The position numbers and the translations under genes were made by a program. Source: Acidobacteriota bacterium (lineage in GTDB: Bacteria > Acidobacteriota > Terriglobia > Terriglobales > Acidobacteriaceae). Taken from it: 64,000 bases of DNA. The DNA is taken from assembly GCA_013289795.1 (NCBI GenBank), contig JABCZH010000002.1, forward strand, positions 248,001 to 312,000. Reading direction: 5' to 3'. The notes beneath the pieces were generated by a model. It saw only the letters and a list, made by a program, of their open reading frames with translations. It searched no databases and was not told the origin of the DNA. Positions 27,072-37,230 of the stretch are shown one piece after another. Each line of letters opens with the position of its first letter. Within the stretch, counting starts at the first letter, position 1.

Positions 27072-28064
27072 CTACTGTCGGGGCGCATAGTAGCCTTTGC
27101 GGGCCCGGACCTGCGTGTCCTTCTTGAATGAAGTAATCTCGATGGGGCGGTAGCGTCCGTCGGCCTCGAAGTCAGCGGGATGATAAGAGATAGCGTACTG
27201 GCTGCGCAGTTCATCCTCGATGGCGGCGAATGAGTTCTTGACGTCCTTGGTTTTGTAGGGGAAGAACGCCCGGCCCCCGGTCCAGTCAGCCAGCTGCTGC
27301 AAGGCCGTGTCACCGCGAAGAATCAGGCCGCTGTCGTCGGTGGAGATGGCATAAATGATGACCTCGGCGCGCTCCGCCATTTCAATAGCCTGCATAGCAC
27401 TGACTTCACTCTGGTTGTCTTCTCCGTCACTGACCACGATGATAGCCCGCCGGAGAGGACGGCTTTCCTGCTCCTTGGCAAGCTTGGTCTGGCAAGCGTG
27501 ATAGATGGCATCGTATAGCGCGGTGCCGCCGCCATTCTGCAAACGCTGAACTCCGGCGGCCAGCAGCGCAGAATCATCGGTGAAATCCTGCGTGACCAAG
27601 CTGTGTGTGCTGAAGCCCATTACAAAGGCCCGGTCAAAATTGCGCCGCAGAGTTTGTTGCAGAAAACTGACGGCAGCTTCCTGCTCGAACGCGAAGCGAG
27701 TGCGCACCGAACCGCTGGTATCAATCAGGAGCCCTAGCCGCAGGGGCAGATCGGTCTCACGCCGGAAGTTCACGATCGCTTGAGGCGGCTTGTGGTCGTC
27801 GAGAATGGAAAAGTCCTTCTCGTTCAGGTTGCGGACGAACTTGCCGTGCTTGTCGGTGGCGATGAAAAGCAGATTAACTTCGTTGACCCGTTTCTTGATG
27901 GTCAGTATAGATTGATCAGAGGCAGCGGAGTCTACGCCGGTAGCGGGCCCCGGCGAAACCAGAGAATGATCGGGCGCGAGGTAGCTGACCTGCGCCAGCG
28001 CCGCTAGAGGAGCGGCTGCCAGCGACAAGACTACGAGAAAAAAATACAACTTCGTGTACTTCAT
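27072..28064 (-). CDS. Exported VWA-domain protein (TIGR03436-type)
   Basis: A 330-residue protein with a signal peptide (YFFLVVLSLAAAPLAALAQ). The von Willebrand A domain has the metal-ion site DTSGS (in LGLLIDTSGSVRTRF), the Thr in GGGTALYDAIY and Asp in IIVVSDGEDNQSE. The N-terminal strand VNEVNLLFIATDKHGKFVRNLNEKDFSILDDHKP is typical of the VWFA-related family expanded in Acidobacteria. Probably periplasmic or surface protein-protein interaction; partner unknown. Confidence 0.82.
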   Translation of the reverse strand: MKYTKLYFFLVVLSLAAAPLAALAQVSYLAPDHSLVSPGPATGVDSAASDQSILTIKKRVNEVNLLFIATDKHGKFVRNLNEKDFSILDDHKPPQAIVNFRRETDLPLRLGLLIDTSGSVRTRFAFEQEAAVSFLQQTLRRNFDRAFVMGFSTHSLVTQDFTDDSALLAAGVQRLQNGGGTALYDAIYHACQTKLAKEQESRPLRRAIIVVSDGEDNQSEVSAMQAIEMAERAEVIIYAISTDDSGLILRGDTALQQLADWTGGRAFFPYKTKDVKNSFAAIEDELRSQYAISYHPADFEADGRYRPIEITSFKKDTQVRARKGYYAPRQ

Positions 28065-28287
28065 TCCACGTCCGATAGGGCCTGGCCCGGTAAACCCTCA
28101 CCGCATAGTAGCCCGGAACCCAAGATGCACGTCAGGGGCCGAAAGTCCACTCCGCCTGACTGCTCTGACTCTAGGAGAGGCCTAGGCCAGTGCCAAGTTA
28201 CAAAAGGAGCACCCGTTTGGTCATGGAATATCGCTTGCTCTCCACGCAGGGTAGAATAGCTCTACAACAACATTTCAAGGAGACTCC

Positions 28288-28998
28288 ATGAAAACGCTTC
28301 TGGCAGTGCTTCTGGTGTGTGCCATGCTTGTGCCGGCCTTCGCCGCGGACAACGGCACGGAAGAAGATCGAGTGGAACAATCGGGTGAAGTACTCAAGGA
28401 AATTCTGAATATCCCGGATGACATTCCGCAGGACCTGCTGGACAAAGCCGAGTGCATCATTGTGCTGCCCTCGGTGAAGAAGGCGGCGTTCGGGGTCGGC
28501 GCCAGCTACGGCCGCGGGGTGATGATTTGCCGCGGTGGGGTCAACTACAACGGCCCCTGGGGGCCACCTGCGTTGTACGCCCTTGAAGGCGCCAGCATCG
28601 GTTTCCAGATTGGCGGGCAGGCCACCGACTTTGTGCTGCTGGTAATGAATCCCAAGGGCGCGCGCTCGCTGTTGAGCAGTAAAGTCAAGCTTGGTGCCGA
28701 CGCCTCGGCTGCCGCCGGGCCAAAAGGCCGCACCGCTGAGGGTGCCACTGACATCGTGATGAACGCCGAAATCCTTTCCTATTCAAGGAACAAAGGACTG
28801 TTTGCCGGCATTTCACTCGAAGGCTCGACCCTGCGATCCGATGGCAGTGCCAACCAAAAGCTCTATGGGCAGGAACTGAGCGCGCGGGACATCATTCGTC
28901 GAGGCAAGGTAAAGACACCAGCCTGCGCCCGGGAACTGGTGGCACTGTTGGACAAGAAGAGCCCGAAGAACCGCTCCGACCCAAAATCGTTGCAGTAA
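28288..28998 (+). CDS. Exported SYLF-domain (YSC84-type) lipid-binding protein
   Basis: A 236-residue protein with a signal peptide ending VPAFA. The SYLF domain is clear: KAECIIVLPSVKKAAFGVGASYGRGVMICR, PPALYALEGASIGFQIGGQATDFVLLVMN and ILSYSRNKGLFAGISLEGSTLR. Eukaryotic members bind phosphoinositides; the bacterial exported forms are of unknown role. A strong ribosome site (AAGGAGA) precedes the ATG. The 223 bases upstream hold no other gene. Confidence 0.85.
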   Translation: MKTLLAVLLVCAMLVPAFAADNGTEEDRVEQSGEVLKEILNIPDDIPQDLLDKAECIIVLPSVKKAAFGVGASYGRGVMICRGGVNYNGPWGPPALYALEGASIGFQIGGQATDFVLLVMNPKGARSLLSSKVKLGADASAAAGPKGRTAEGATDIVMNAEILSYSRNKGLFAGISLEGSTLRSDGSANQKLYGQELSARDIIRRGKVKTPACARELVALLDKKSPKNRSDPKSLQ

Positions 28999-29043
28999 TC
29001 TAGAATTGTGGAGGATGGGCGTCCCCGCCCGTCCTCCCGCGTC

Positions 29044-29631
29044 ATGAAGAAAGCCCACAGTCCCAGCTCTGTCATCCGCTGCTCCTGGGCGAGGAACGAA
29101 CTCTCCATTCGTTATCACGATGAAGAATGGGGCGTTCCCACGCACGACGACCGCACGCTTTTCGAGTTTCTCATTCTCGAAGGCGCGCAAGCCGGGCTGA
29201 GCTGGGACACGATTCTCAAGAAGCGGGAGAACTATCGCGCCGCTTTCGATGGCTTCCATCCCGCAAAGATCGCTGCTTATGATCGCCGCAAGGTGCAGGC
29301 TTTGCTACGTGATCCCGGCATCGTGCGCAATCGGCTGAAGATCGCCTCGGCGATCAAGAATGCGCAGGCGTTTCTCAGCGTGCAGAAAGAATTCGGCAGC
29401 TTTGACCGCTATATCTGGCAGTTTGTCGGCGGGGAACCGAAGCAGAATTCGCGGCGCTCGTTGAGGCAGGTGCCGGCGTTCACGCCGGAATCGGATGCCA
29501 TGAGCAAAGATCTGAGGAAGTGCGGTTTCACTTTCGTCGGAACCACGATCTGTTACGCCTTCATGCAGGCCGTGGGCATGGTGAATGATCACCTCACCGA
29601 TTGCTTCCGCTGGCGTCCGCTTAGCCGCTAG
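29044..29631 (+). CDS. tag: DNA-3-methyladenine glycosylase I
   Basis: Removes 3-methyladenine from DNA (alkylation repair). Tag family landmarks: CSWARNELSIRYHDEEWGVPTHDDRTLFEFLILEGAQAGLSWDTILKKRENYRAAFDGF and the C-terminal LRKCGFTFVGTTICYAFMQAVGMVNDH. The Cys near the start and the late Cys/His residues supply the structural zinc site. I chose the ATG at 29044, giving 195 residues as usual; a GTG at 29008 would add 12. Confidence 0.92.
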   Translation: MKKAHSPSSVIRCSWARNELSIRYHDEEWGVPTHDDRTLFEFLILEGAQAGLSWDTILKKRENYRAAFDGFHPAKIAAYDRRKVQALLRDPGIVRNRLKIASAIKNAQAFLSVQKEFGSFDRYIWQFVGGEPKQNSRRSLRQVPAFTPESDAMSKDLRKCGFTFVGTTICYAFMQAVGMVNDHLTDCFRWRPLSR

Positions 29632-29690
29632 CGAATCCGACCGCCTCCGGTATACTGACGGCTCCGTCTCGACTTGGAGAGGCGTCTCAG

Positions 29691-30989
29691 ATGCCGGCAG
29701 CCCGTGCAGGGACCGTTGCAGGGACCGATGAGGTTGCAATCCACACCCGCCGCCAGATCGCGGTGCGGCTGCTTCCCTTCTTGTTCGTTCTTTACGTCGC
29801 CAATTATCTCGACCGCACCAGTGTGGCCTACGCGGCGCTGGAAATGTCTCGCGACCTGGGCTTCAACGACCGGGTGATCGGGCTGAGCGCCGGCATTTTT
29901 TTCGTCGGATATGTCGCCTTGCAGATTCCCGGCGCGCTGATGGTGGAGCACTGGAGCGCCCGCCGCTGCGTTGCTGTGATCATGATGGTGTGGGGATCGC
30001 TGACCGTCTTGACCGGACTCGTGCATACCGCCAATCAGCTCTATGCGGCGCGGTTGGTGCTGGGTGCGGCGGAAGCCGGCTTTTTTCCCGGTGTGATGGT
30101 TTACCTGAGCCATTGGTTCACCTGCCAGGACCGCGCCAAAGCGACGGCAAACTTTATGGCGGCGATCCCGTTGTCGTTCATTCTGGGTTCGCCGCTTGCG
30201 GGCTGGATCCTCGGGCACCACTGGCTGGGGATGCAGGGCTGGCGCTGGCTCTTTGCGCTGGAGGGCATGCCAGCGGTGGTGTTGGGCATGGTCGCATACT
30301 TCTACCTGACGGATTGGCCTGCGGAAGCCCGCTGGCTCCCCGTGGCGCAGCGTGAATGGATCGTGAAGGCGCTCGAAGCGGAGAAGGCCGAAGTGCGAAG
30401 GGTCAGTTCATGGCAGGCGCTGCGCTCCGGTCGAGTTCAGTTGCTGGCAGCGGCTGCGTTCACCGAGTACTTCGTCTTCTACTCGCTTGCGTTCTGGTTT
30501 CCCACCATTCTGAAACGCTGGACTGGGATTTCCGATGCGCGCATCGGCTGGCTGGGAGCGATTCCGTACGTGGTATGCCTGGCCGCGATGGTATTCAATG
30601 GCTGGCATTCCGACAGACACCGTGAACGGCGCTTGCACTCTGCCATTCCGGTGCTTCTCGGGACGATTCCGCTGCTGGCTCTTCTGGCGATGCCACGATC
30701 GATTGGGCTGATCATTGCTCTTTTCAGCATGCTGGTTGTCATCCAAGCGTTTCTTCCGACTTTCTGGGCGCTGGTCACCGAGAGCCTCTGCAAAACTGAG
30801 GCGGCGACGGCGGTGGGCTTTATCAACGCGGTGGGCAGCATTGCGGGTTTTGCCGGGCCGTACGCGTTCGGCTACCTGGCTAATCGGACGGGAAGCTTTT
30901 CAGCAGGATTGACCACCATGCTGATCAGTTGTGCGATCTCGGGCCTGCTGCTGCTCAGGGTGCCGGAGGCGCCTAAATCGCCGGCCTGA
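29691..30989 (+). CDS. MFS transporter, anion:cation symporter (ACS) type
   Basis: Twelve-helix major facilitator of 432 residues. The N-terminal RLLPFLFVLYVANYLDRTSVAYAALEMSRDLG and GIFFVGYVALQIPGALMVEHWSARR are typical of the ACS/phthalate-permease group that imports organic anions such as sugar acids, tartrate or allantoate. GGAGAGG ahead of the ATG is a usable ribosome site. It lies 59 bases after tag. No catabolic genes are adjacent, so the substrate cannot be guessed. Confidence 0.85.
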   Translation: MPAARAGTVAGTDEVAIHTRRQIAVRLLPFLFVLYVANYLDRTSVAYAALEMSRDLGFNDRVIGLSAGIFFVGYVALQIPGALMVEHWSARRCVAVIMMVWGSLTVLTGLVHTANQLYAARLVLGAAEAGFFPGVMVYLSHWFTCQDRAKATANFMAAIPLSFILGSPLAGWILGHHWLGMQGWRWLFALEGMPAVVLGMVAYFYLTDWPAEARWLPVAQREWIVKALEAEKAEVRRVSSWQALRSGRVQLLAAAAFTEYFVFYSLAFWFPTILKRWTGISDARIGWLGAIPYVVCLAAMVFNGWHSDRHRERRLHSAIPVLLGTIPLLALLAMPRSIGLIIALFSMLVVIQAFLPTFWALVTESLCKTEAATAVGFINAVGSIAGFAGPYAFGYLANRTGSFSAGLTTMLISCAISGLLLLRVPEAPKSPA

Positions 30990-31132
30990 TCGGGCTGAGT
31001 TCGCCCCTCAGTAACCTGGGTAACCTGCCGGTGATCACAGCGGTGTGATATAAAACCAGCAGTACCAAGCCAAAACTTTATGCGGAGACGCTCGCGAGTG
31101 GCGGAGCGTTTGTCGCGAGCCTGAGGAAACTC

Positions 31133-31720
31133 TTGAGTTTCATCAACTTTGCAGCCCGGGAAATCAATTGCAAGATCGTCTACTACGGCGCCGGGCTGGG
31201 TGGAAAGACCACGAATCTCCAGTTCATCTACCAGAAAACTGCCGAACAGCAGAAGGGGAAGATGATCTCGCTGGCGACGGAAACCGACCGTACGTTGTTC
31301 TTCGACTTTCTGCCCCTCGATCTCGGCTCGGTGCGCGGCTTCAAGACCCGTATTCACCTCTACACCGTTCCCGGACAGGTGTTCTATGACGCCAGCCGCA
31401 AACTGATTCTGCGTGGCGTGGATGGCATTGTTTTCGTCGCCGACTCCCAGCAGGAGCGCATGGACGCCAACCACGAAGCCCTCGACAACTTGATGGACAA
31501 CCTCAAGGAGCACGGCTACGACTTCAAGAAGATTCCCTACGTATTGCAGCTGAATAAGCGGGACCTGCCCAACATTCTTCCCGTGGATAAACTAACCGCG
31601 GAATTGAAGCGCAAAGATGAACCCGTGCTGGAAGCCATCGCCTTCAAGGGCAACGGCGTGTTCGAGACCCTCAAAGAGATCGCCCGCCAGGTGCTGGTGG
31701 AATTGAAGGCGGGATCGTAG
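31133..31720 (+). CDS. mglA: MglA-family small GTPase
   Basis: Ras-like polarity GTPase; in Myxococcus MglA sets the leading pole for type IV pili and gliding. The 195-residue product begins [32 protein letters not shown] (P-loop GAGLGGKTT), has the MglA-specific [29 protein letters not shown] (Thr in place of the usual Asp of DxxG) and the base motif LNKRDLP. It starts with TTG preceded by GAGGAAA, the only start giving the family N-terminus. No mglB is next to it. pilT lies about 8.6 kb away in this window. Confidence 0.9.
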   Translation: MSFINFAAREINCKIVYYGAGLGGKTTNLQFIYQKTAEQQKGKMISLATETDRTLFFDFLPLDLGSVRGFKTRIHLYTVPGQVFYDASRKLILRGVDGIVFVADSQQERMDANHEALDNLMDNLKEHGYDFKKIPYVLQLNKRDLPNILPVDKLTAELKRKDEPVLEAIAFKGNGVFETLKEIARQVLVELKAGS

Positions 31721-31875
31721 TGCCGAGTGGCGAGCGCCGCGTACTCGGCGTCAAGCAGATTGCTTTCCTAAACCCGCAACAAGAGTCTAATCCCGGTTAC
31801 GCTGCCCGCGCTTGATCTACAATGGGCACGCGGAATTCAAGCCTAACTTCAAATGTCCCAGGAGAATAAGGTTTT

Positions 31876-33903
31876 ATGCGTCTCTTGATCGCGTCGCTAT
31901 GCATCTTCCTGTCCGCGCCATTTTTATTTCCTCAGACTTCTTCACTCCACGGCATTGACGTCACCGATCTCGACCGCCAGATCGACCCCTGCACCGATTT
32001 CTACGAATTTGCCAATGGCGCCTGGCGGGCGAACCATCCGATCCCTTCGACCATGCTGCGCTGGAGCAAGCGCTGGGAGTCAGGCGAGACCACGAAAGAC
32101 AAATTGAAAGACATCCTCGAGACGGCACGGCAAGATAAGACTGCCGCCAAAGGCAGCAGCGATCAAATCATCGGCGACTACTATGGCGCCTGCACCGACG
32201 AGGCTCGGGTGAATGCGCGCGGCATCGAGCCGCTGAAGAAATGGTTCGCTGAAATTGATGGAGTAAAGGACAGTGCCGGCCTGGAACCCGTAATGGCCGA
32301 CCTGCACGACATCCTCATCACCGTGCCTTTCAATCTTTCCAGTTCCACCGACCCCCACAAGCCCACCTGGGTGCTGGCCGATCTCGGGGCCAGCGGCTAC
32401 GCCCTGCCTGATCGCGATTACTACTTGAAGCCCGACGCGCGCTTCAAGGAAGCCCGCGAGAAGTACGTGGTACATGTCGCCAAGATGTTTACCCTGGTGG
32501 GTTGGGACCAGAAGTCCGCGGCAGCGGGCGCACAGACCGTCATGACCATGGAAACCAAGTTCGCGGAAGCGGCTCTCGACAACGTCACTCTCCGCGACCC
32601 CAGCGCGACCGACCACAACATCACATTTGCTCAGTTACGGACCATGGTCCCTCATTTTGATTGGACCAGTTACTTCAAACACAAGCAATTGGCTCAAGAC
32701 GTGGACATGAACGTTGACCAGCCCAAATACATGCAGGAATTCGATCGCCAGTTGCAGCAGACTTCGCTGGCGGATTGGAAGATCTATCTCAAGTGGCAAG
32801 TGCTGAACTCCGCCGCGGAAGCTCTCTCGGCTCCCATCGTGGAAGAGGACTTTGCTTTCTTTGGCAAGTATTTGCGCGGCCAGGCAGAGATCAAGCCGCG
32901 CTGGAAGCGCTGCGTGGAATCCACCGACCAGCTTTTGGGCGAGGCTTTAGGCAAGAAGTACACCGAAAAATACTTCCCGCCGGAAGCCAAAGCACGAGCA
33001 CAGGAAATGGTGCGCAACCTGCTTTTGGCAATGCGGGACGACATTCTCACCCGGCCCTGGATGAGCGACGAGACCAAAGAGCGGGCAATGGCCAAGATCG
33101 CCACGTTTAACCCGAAGATCGGCTATCCCGACCATTGGAAGGACTACAGCAAAGTCGAAATCCGGCGCGACGCATTCTTCGAGGACTACCTGGCCGGCCG
33201 CCGCTTCGTGATGCGTGACGACCTTGAAACCGTGGGCAAGCCGGTGGATCGCAGCCGTTGGGGAATGACGCCGCCCACCTCGAATGCCTACTACAACCCG
33301 CTGTGGAATGAGATTGTTTTCCCGGCTGGGATCTTGCAGCCTCCCGGATTTGATAACAACGCCACGGACGCTGTGAACTACGGCTCGGTCGGAGTCGTGA
33401 TCGGCCACGAGATTTCCCACGGCTTCGACGATCAGGGCGCGCAGTACGACTATCTGGGACGCCTGCGGAACTGGTGGACTGACAACGATCTCAAACAATT
33501 TAAAGAGCGCGGTGCTTGTGTCGTGGACCAGTTCGACAATTACTTCATTGAACCGGGCGTCCACCATAACGGAAAGATGGTGCTGGGCGAAAGCATCGGC
33601 GACCTGGGCGGTGCGAAAGTCGCGTTTCTGGCATATCAGAAGTCACTCGAGGGCAAACCACGCCCCGCGGACATCGACGGTTTCACGCCGGAACAGCAGT
33701 TCTTCATCGCCTGGGGACAATGGCGTGGAGATGCCATCCGCATTGAAGAACAGCGGGTGATGATGCAATCGGACCCGCATCCCATTGGGAAATACCGTGT
33801 CAATGGCCCGCTTTCGAACTTGACGGAGTTTCAGCAAGCATTCAGTTGCAAAGCTGACGCCGTCATGGTCAGGCCCGAGGGTAAGAAGTGTGACGTGTGG
33901 TAG
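31876..33903 (+). CDS. Exported M13-family (neprilysin-like) metallopeptidase
   Basis: Zinc endopeptidase acting on small peptides. It has 675 residues with a signal peptide (LLIASLCIFLSAPFLFP). The zinc motif HEISH lies at His-511/Glu-512/His-515 in VVIGHEISHGFDDQGAQYD. The third ligand Glu is near residue 572 in GESIGDLGG. The substrate-binding NAYYNP and the C-terminal FSCKADAVMVRPEGKKCDVW end are also typical. A clear hairpin terminator follows. Confidence 0.93.
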   Translation: MRLLIASLCIFLSAPFLFPQTSSLHGIDVTDLDRQIDPCTDFYEFANGAWRANHPIPSTMLRWSKRWESGETTKDKLKDILETARQDKTAAKGSSDQIIGDYYGACTDEARVNARGIEPLKKWFAEIDGVKDSAGLEPVMADLHDILITVPFNLSSSTDPHKPTWVLADLGASGYALPDRDYYLKPDARFKEAREKYVVHVAKMFTLVGWDQKSAAAGAQTVMTMETKFAEAALDNVTLRDPSATDHNITFAQLRTMVPHFDWTSYFKHKQLAQDVDMNVDQPKYMQEFDRQLQQTSLADWKIYLKWQVLNSAAEALSAPIVEEDFAFFGKYLRGQAEIKPRWKRCVESTDQLLGEALGKKYTEKYFPPEAKARAQEMVRNLLLAMRDDILTRPWMSDETKERAMAKIATFNPKIGYPDHWKDYSKVEIRRDAFFEDYLAGRRFVMRDDLETVGKPVDRSRWGMTPPTSNAYYNPLWNEIVFPAGILQPPGFDNNATDAVNYGSVGVVIGHEISHGFDDQGAQYDYLGRLRNWWTDNDLKQFKERGACVVDQFDNYFIEPGVHHNGKMVLGESIGDLGGAKVAFLAYQKSLEGKPRPADIDGFTPEQQFFIAWGQWRGDAIRIEEQRVMMQSDPHPIGKYRVNGPLSNLTEFQQAFSCKADAVMVRPEGKKCDVW

Positions 33904-33938
33904 CGAACGTAGTCGATCTCTAATCGCAGCTACAAAAG

Positions 33939-33969
33939 AAAAGCGCCGGCTGGTTGACCGGCGCTTTTT
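33939..33969. terminator. Bidirectional terminator between M13 peptidase and ClpB-like genes
   Basis: An 11-bp stem (AAAAGCGCCGG with CCGGCGCTTTT) has a run of A on one side and T on the other, so it can work on both strands. It lies between two convergent genes, as expected. Confidence 0.85.
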
Positions 33970-33989
33970 GTCTGCAGACTACTTACAAA

Positions 33990-35150
<1,161 letters not shown>

Positions 35151-35503
35151 AGGGTGACGGCCCTTGTCTTCCTTAGCTGGGCTTAACCTTGCTGACTGAC
35201 AAAATCTGTCACTCCCAGGCGGCCCATGATAAGCTCTATGCTTATCGCTTTACCTCCACTGCAAATGATTCGCCATCGGGTGGAACTGCTTGTGGCTGAG
35301 GTTTTTGCCAGAATTCGGAAGCCTTAGCCCCTCCCCAAAGCCGCCATCCCTTTATGGGACTCGACCCAGTAGAGGAAATACTTTGCGCATGCAGGGAGTT
35401 TTCTGCTACCCGCAAGGCGGCCACACGTGGCTCTGGCCGGACGTAACTAGCCCGCAAAAAGCTGCCCAAGTAACCTCGGATACAGCGTTTGGGAGATCAA
35501 ACT
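35151..35503. other. Intergenic region between divergent AAA and LysM genes
   Basis: 353 bases with no convincing gene. A near-palindrome GCCACACGTGGC lies at 35420-35431. I looked for c-di-GMP and c-di-AMP riboswitch cores here and did not find them. Confidence 0.5.
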
Positions 35504-36988
35504 GTGCGACGTTTTGGCTTGATTCTGGTGCTTGTGGCGGTTGTTCTAACCCTGGGAATTTTTCTTCGCCATCTGCCCTCGGCGGCGGCGCAGTCAAGGC
35601 AGGCGGCGGCGTTGGTACGCACGTCTGGCTCCCTGGCGCTCGCACCCAAGTCACAGGTGACGGGCTCGCTAGCGACTCCAGTCGTTCCTTCTGGCAGCAT
35701 TCTGTACTTGGCCAAGCGTGGGGACACTGTTTCCTCGGTTGCGCATCACTTCCTGTCGCAGACTTCGTTTCTGACCTCGAGTGAGGTGGCCGACGCGATT
35801 CGCAAAGCGAACGTTGATCTGGAGAAGAAGACTTTCCTCAAGGCCGGCGAGCAAGTGGTTGTGCCTGGAATTCTGGATGCGCCCATCATCGAGAAAACAG
35901 TCCCCGTGGCTCGCGACTTCGAAGTTCGCGCCATCTATCTGACTGGCCTCATGGCTGGCAGCGATCACGGAGTACGCATTATCCGCCACTGGCGTGAAGT
36001 TGGCGGAAACGCGGTGGTGTTCGACATCAAGGACAGCGATGGCAGCGTGAATATCACTTTCGAGCATCCGCTGCTCGGCAAACACCACACGCCGCTTCCA
36101 GATCTGCCCAAGTTCGTCAGATTCTTGCACTCACAAAACATGCATGCCATCGCGCGAGTGGCAATATTTCGCGATCAACGGCTGGTGGTGGAACATCCGG
36201 AGCTGGCGGTGAAGTCGGATCGCACCGGCCAGCCGTGGCTGGAGAACGGAAAGCTGGTATGGACCGACCCTTCGCAGGCGAAGGTTCAGGAATACAACAT
36301 CGCCTTGGCGATGAGAGTTGCCCAGTCGGGCGTGGATGAAGTGCAGTTCGACTATGTCCGCTTCCCGGCTGAGGGCGACCAGAAAGACGCGAGCTTCGTC
36401 TTTCAAGCTGAGCACGCTGCCTGGCACCGCACTGACGTGATTACAGATTTCCTGAAGCGTGCCTACACCGAGCTGCACCCAACCGGCGTGTTGCTTTCGC
36501 TCGACGTATTTGGCGTGATGGCCTGGCAACGCCCAGTCGACCTAGCACATACTGGCCAGGACATCGTCGGGATGGCTCAGCATTGCGATGTGCTCTCGCC
36601 CATGATTTATCCCTCGCACTTCTTTGGCATGGACGGGATCGCCCATCCGGGAGACGCGCCGGAGCACTTCATCGGCACCTCGATGGACCGGTTCATACTG
36701 ATCACCAAGGGCAGCGGCGTGGTCATTCGTCCCTGGTTGCAGGCTTTCCACTGGCGCACCAAGACATACTCTCCGCAGTACATTGAAGTGCAGGTGCAGA
36801 CCGCGAAAAACAAGGGCGGAATCGGCTTCTTGTTCTGGAATGCCGCCAACGATTACAGCAAGCCTTACGCGGCCATGCCCGAGATGCGGGCAGCCAAGGG
36901 AAAATACTTCCGCGGGGATGAAATATCCGCCAATGTTCAGGCCAATCTTGCTCATGACACGCCTGCGCCGTCCCCCGAAGTCCCATAA
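35504..36988 (+). CDS. Membrane-anchored LysM protein with putative glycoside hydrolase (DUF4015) domain
   Basis: A 494-residue protein: N-terminal membrane anchor or signal (FGLILVLVAVVLTLGIFL), a LysM-like peptidoglycan-binding unit (YLAKRGDTVSSVAHHFL...LKAGEQVVVPG), then a DUF4015-type putative glycoside hydrolase domain. That domain shows VRAIYLTGLMAG, AVVFDIKDSDGSVNI, ARVAIFRD, VDEVQFDYVRFPAEG and LSPMIYPSHF; the Asp and Glu residues in the barrel-strand ends are catalytic candidates. I chose the GTG at 35504 because GGGAG sits eight bases upstream; an in-frame TTG at 35489 has no such site. Confidence 0.82.
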   Translation: MRRFGLILVLVAVVLTLGIFLRHLPSAAAQSRQAAALVRTSGSLALAPKSQVTGSLATPVVPSGSILYLAKRGDTVSSVAHHFLSQTSFLTSSEVADAIRKANVDLEKKTFLKAGEQVVVPGILDAPIIEKTVPVARDFEVRAIYLTGLMAGSDHGVRIIRHWREVGGNAVVFDIKDSDGSVNITFEHPLLGKHHTPLPDLPKFVRFLHSQNMHAIARVAIFRDQRLVVEHPELAVKSDRTGQPWLENGKLVWTDPSQAKVQEYNIALAMRVAQSGVDEVQFDYVRFPAEGDQKDASFVFQAEHAAWHRTDVITDFLKRAYTELHPTGVLLSLDVFGVMAWQRPVDLAHTGQDIVGMAQHCDVLSPMIYPSHFFGMDGIAHPGDAPEHFIGTSMDRFILITKGSGVVIRPWLQAFHWRTKTYSPQYIEVQVQTAKNKGGIGFLFWNAANDYSKPYAAMPEMRAAKGKYFRGDEISANVQANLAHDTPAPSPEVP

Positions 36989-37075
36989 AACCCGGTCTCA
37001 AACGTTTCAACACCACCGACCGAAGACAAAAGACTCCCGTTTCGTGCGAGCCGTAAAAGGGGGGCACGAAAAACG

Positions 37076-37164
37076 CCCTGCATTATTACTGGCTCGGTTA
37101 TAATCTGATTCGTTCTTCAAAGACCGTGGCCGCTTGCGCGCCAAACAGGCGGGTCCGCCCACGG
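37076..37164 (+). promoter_or_regulatory. Promoter and structured leader of ilvE
   Basis: A perfect TATAAT at 37099-37104 has a weak -35 candidate (CCTGCA, 37076-37081) 17 bases upstream. It implies a leader of about 120 bases before the ATG at 37231. Within it, CCGTGG (37124-37129) can pair with CCACGG (37159-37164) around an inner CGCC/GGCG stem. No riboswitch family is recognised; attenuation is only a possibility. Confidence 0.45.
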
Positions 37165-37230
37165 CAGAAAACTTGGCCAAAGAAACGCATCCTTCGACCG
37201 TACGAGTGAATCCTAGACTTAGGAGTGCCC

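Noticed and set aside
35330-35500. Possible c-di-GMP or c-di-AMP riboswitch upstream of the LysM gene
   Set aside because: Conserved core sequences of both classes are absent; only generic GC-rich stems are present.
35290-35784. 164-residue plus-strand frame ahead of the LysM gene
   Set aside because: It continues out of frame into the LysM gene and has no domain; the GTG at 35504 in the other frame has the ribosome site.
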